A DNA stretch of 5,641 nucleotides from Zymomonas sp. (GTDB lineage Bacteria > Pseudomonadota > Alphaproteobacteria > Sphingomonadales > Sphingomonadaceae): assembly GCA_027489105.1 (NCBI GenBank), contig JAIYAJ010000357.1, positions 1-5,641 on the forward strand. Reading direction: 5' to 3'. This document shows positions 4,982 through 5,641 of this stretch, in pieces. A model generated the notes under the pieces. It saw nothing but the letters and a program-made list of their open reading frames with translations, was not told the origin of the DNA and ran no database searches. The translations under genes were made by a program, and so were the position numbers. Each line of letters begins with the position of its first letter. Within the stretch, counting starts at the first letter, position 1.

Positions 4982-5106
4982 GTTGGGTGCGGCGGCGAGG
5001 GTCAAGGATCGCGAAGCGACCGCGTCAGCGGCGGTGGGGGCAACGATTTTCCCGCAGGGAAAATGGTGGGGCCCCGCCGTCCTTGATGCTCGTCGCCGCG
5101 CCCAAC
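4982..5106. repeat. 125-base imperfect long inverted repeat
   Basis: The outer arms 4982-5008 and 5080-5106 match at 23 of 27 positions in inverted orientation (GTTGGGYGCGGCG start, TCAAGGA end). Inner arms include CGGCGG/CCGCCG, and the core ATTTTCCC-GCA-GGGAAAAT (5046-5064) is perfect. The left side carries about 22 extra bases (around 5009-5029). No gene in either direction is convincing here. It ends 38 bases upstream of the 98-residue gene's start. Candidates: a small non-autonomous mobile element, or a regulatory or single-strand structure. Confidence 0.7.
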
Positions 5107-5150
5107 ACACTGGGACGACTTTGAGAAAGAGATCCCCACACGCTCTCATG

Positions 5151-5183
5151 GCGTGGGCCGGGGCTCGATGCCCCGGTTCACGC
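5151..5183. repeat. strong 14-bp stem-loop
   Basis: GCGTGGGCCGGGGC (5151-5164) pairs along its whole length with GCCCCGGTTCACGC (5170-5183; two G-T wobbles) around TCGAT. There is no T-run in either direction. It could be a terminator lacking a U-tail for the gene ending at 5248, or a structural element. It is not a tRNA: no cloverleaf can be drawn around it. Confidence 0.6.
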
Positions 5184-5211
5184 CTTCTCCCGGCAATGCG
5201 TAGCTAGGGGA

Positions 5212-5242
5212 GGCCCGAAGGGGCCGTACCGGCGCGAGCGAG
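5212..5242 (+). repeat. intergenic element copy C: hairpin plus CGAGCGAG
   Basis: GGCCC-GAAG-GGGCC (5212-5225), then CGAGCGAG (5235-5242) 9 bases later. The latter sits in the loop of a second small hairpin, CCGGC/GCCGG (5229-5246). It lies directly after the stop codon of the right-edge gene. Confidence 0.45.
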
Positions 5243-5247
5243 CCGGA

Positions 5248-5641
5248 TCATACCAGCGCCAGGGCGCGGGCGATGACGGGCTCCTCTGCGCCGTTGACCA
5301 ACTTGCCGCGGATATGCCCGGTTGCGATCCTGCCGCGCATCGTGGCGAGCGCCTCGGGGGTCGGCTTGATCTTGTAGGCAAAGAGCAACGGTTCGCCCTT
5401 GTGGTCGTCGAGAACGATCACCTTCGCCTTGAGCAGGCGGTTGAGCCGTTGCCTTGCGAGCTCGTCGTTGATGAGGTCGCCCACGACGAATTCAAGGCAG
5501 TTCGGCAGCTCGTACCCTTCCCCCTTGGACGGCGGGGTATTCGTCGCCAGCCATGTGTCGATTTCGGCCGCGCTCGGTCCGCGATAGTCGGCCAGCGGAT
5601 CATAGATGTCCGCTCCGCCATGCCCGCGATTGCTGGCCGAG
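5248..5641 (-). CDS. C-terminal part of an unrecognised protein, at least 130 aa
   Basis: The frame is open from the right window edge to the TGA at 5248, so the start is outside. A GTG at 5484 would give 78 residues, but protein-like sequence continues upstream (DPLADYRGPSAAEIDTWL, then NTPPSKGEGYELPNCLEFVV), so an internal start is unlikely. Next come INDELARQRLNRLLKAKVIV, a short DDHKGEPLLFAYKIKPTPEA segment resembling a beta hairpin, and a C-terminus ending EEPVIARALALV. It has no membrane helix or metal-binding cluster. I do not recognise the family. Like the two genes before it, it lies in the leading region, transcribed towards oriT. Confidence 0.7.
   Translation of the reverse strand, partial: SASNRGHGGADIYDPLADYRGPSAAEIDTWLATNTPPSKGEGYELPNCLEFVVGDLINDELARQRLNRLLKAKVIVLDDHKGEPLLFAYKIKPTPEALATMRGRIATGHIRGKLVNGAEEPVIARALALV

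Noticed and set aside
4916..5149. Minus-strand open frame through the long inverted repeat
   Set aside because: It overlaps the start of the 98-residue gene and has a low-complexity Ala/Arg/Pro product dictated by the repeat. Not supported as a gene.
5151..5183. tRNA or tRNA fragment as attachment site
   Set aside because: The hairpin has a GGTTCA-like piece, but no acceptor, D or anticodon arms can be placed around it.

Overview
The window looks like part of a high-GC alphaproteobacterial conjugative plasmid or integrative element, most likely from the sphingomonads. The taxonomic guess is inference from base composition, codon use and the style of the transfer genes. The window spans the junction between the DNA-processing end of a transfer region (left, positions 1 to about 3090) and the leading region that enters the recipient first (right, about 3091 to 5641).

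Left half, all on the minus strand and tightly packed: a ribbon-helix-helix oriT accessory protein (2828-2541), an F/TrwB-type coupling protein TraD (2554-263) and the N-terminus of a MobF relaxase of the TraI/TrwC type (259 to beyond position 1). The gene order accessory protein, coupling ATPase, relaxase is that of trwABC in R388. traD overlaps its upstream neighbour by 14 bases, and the relaxase starts 3 bases after the traD stop, so this is one operon with coupled translation.

A 530-base gene-free stretch (2829-3359) lies upstream of that operon and carries a recognisable origin of transfer. It holds three copies of a TGTAT-type palindromic operator (2935-3026), a candidate autoregulated promoter (3035-3063), and a nic-site hairpin followed by TGCGTAGGGTGT^G (predicted nick between 3090 and 3091 on the plus strand). 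Hairpin arms and spacing match R388 and the nick bases match F, as recalled from memory. The polarity sends the right-hand side of the window into the recipient first and the tra operon last. A hairpin also masks the ribosome-binding site of the accessory gene.

Right half (leading region): a 74-residue coiled-coil protein on the plus strand (3360-3584), then three minus-strand genes: an unrecognised 194-residue protein (4413-3829), a 98-residue coiled-coil protein with one C-terminal membrane helix (4943-4647), and the C-terminus of an unrecognised protein running off the right edge (5641-5248). Clear intrinsic terminators follow the first two of these minus-strand genes. The gaps hold long inverted repeats, including a 125-base imperfect one at 4982-5106, and three copies of a degenerate hairpin-plus-CGAGCGAG element. 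For the minus-strand leading genes the incoming plus strand is the template, so the folded repeats could act as single-stranded promoters of the F Frpo kind. That idea is a hypothesis.
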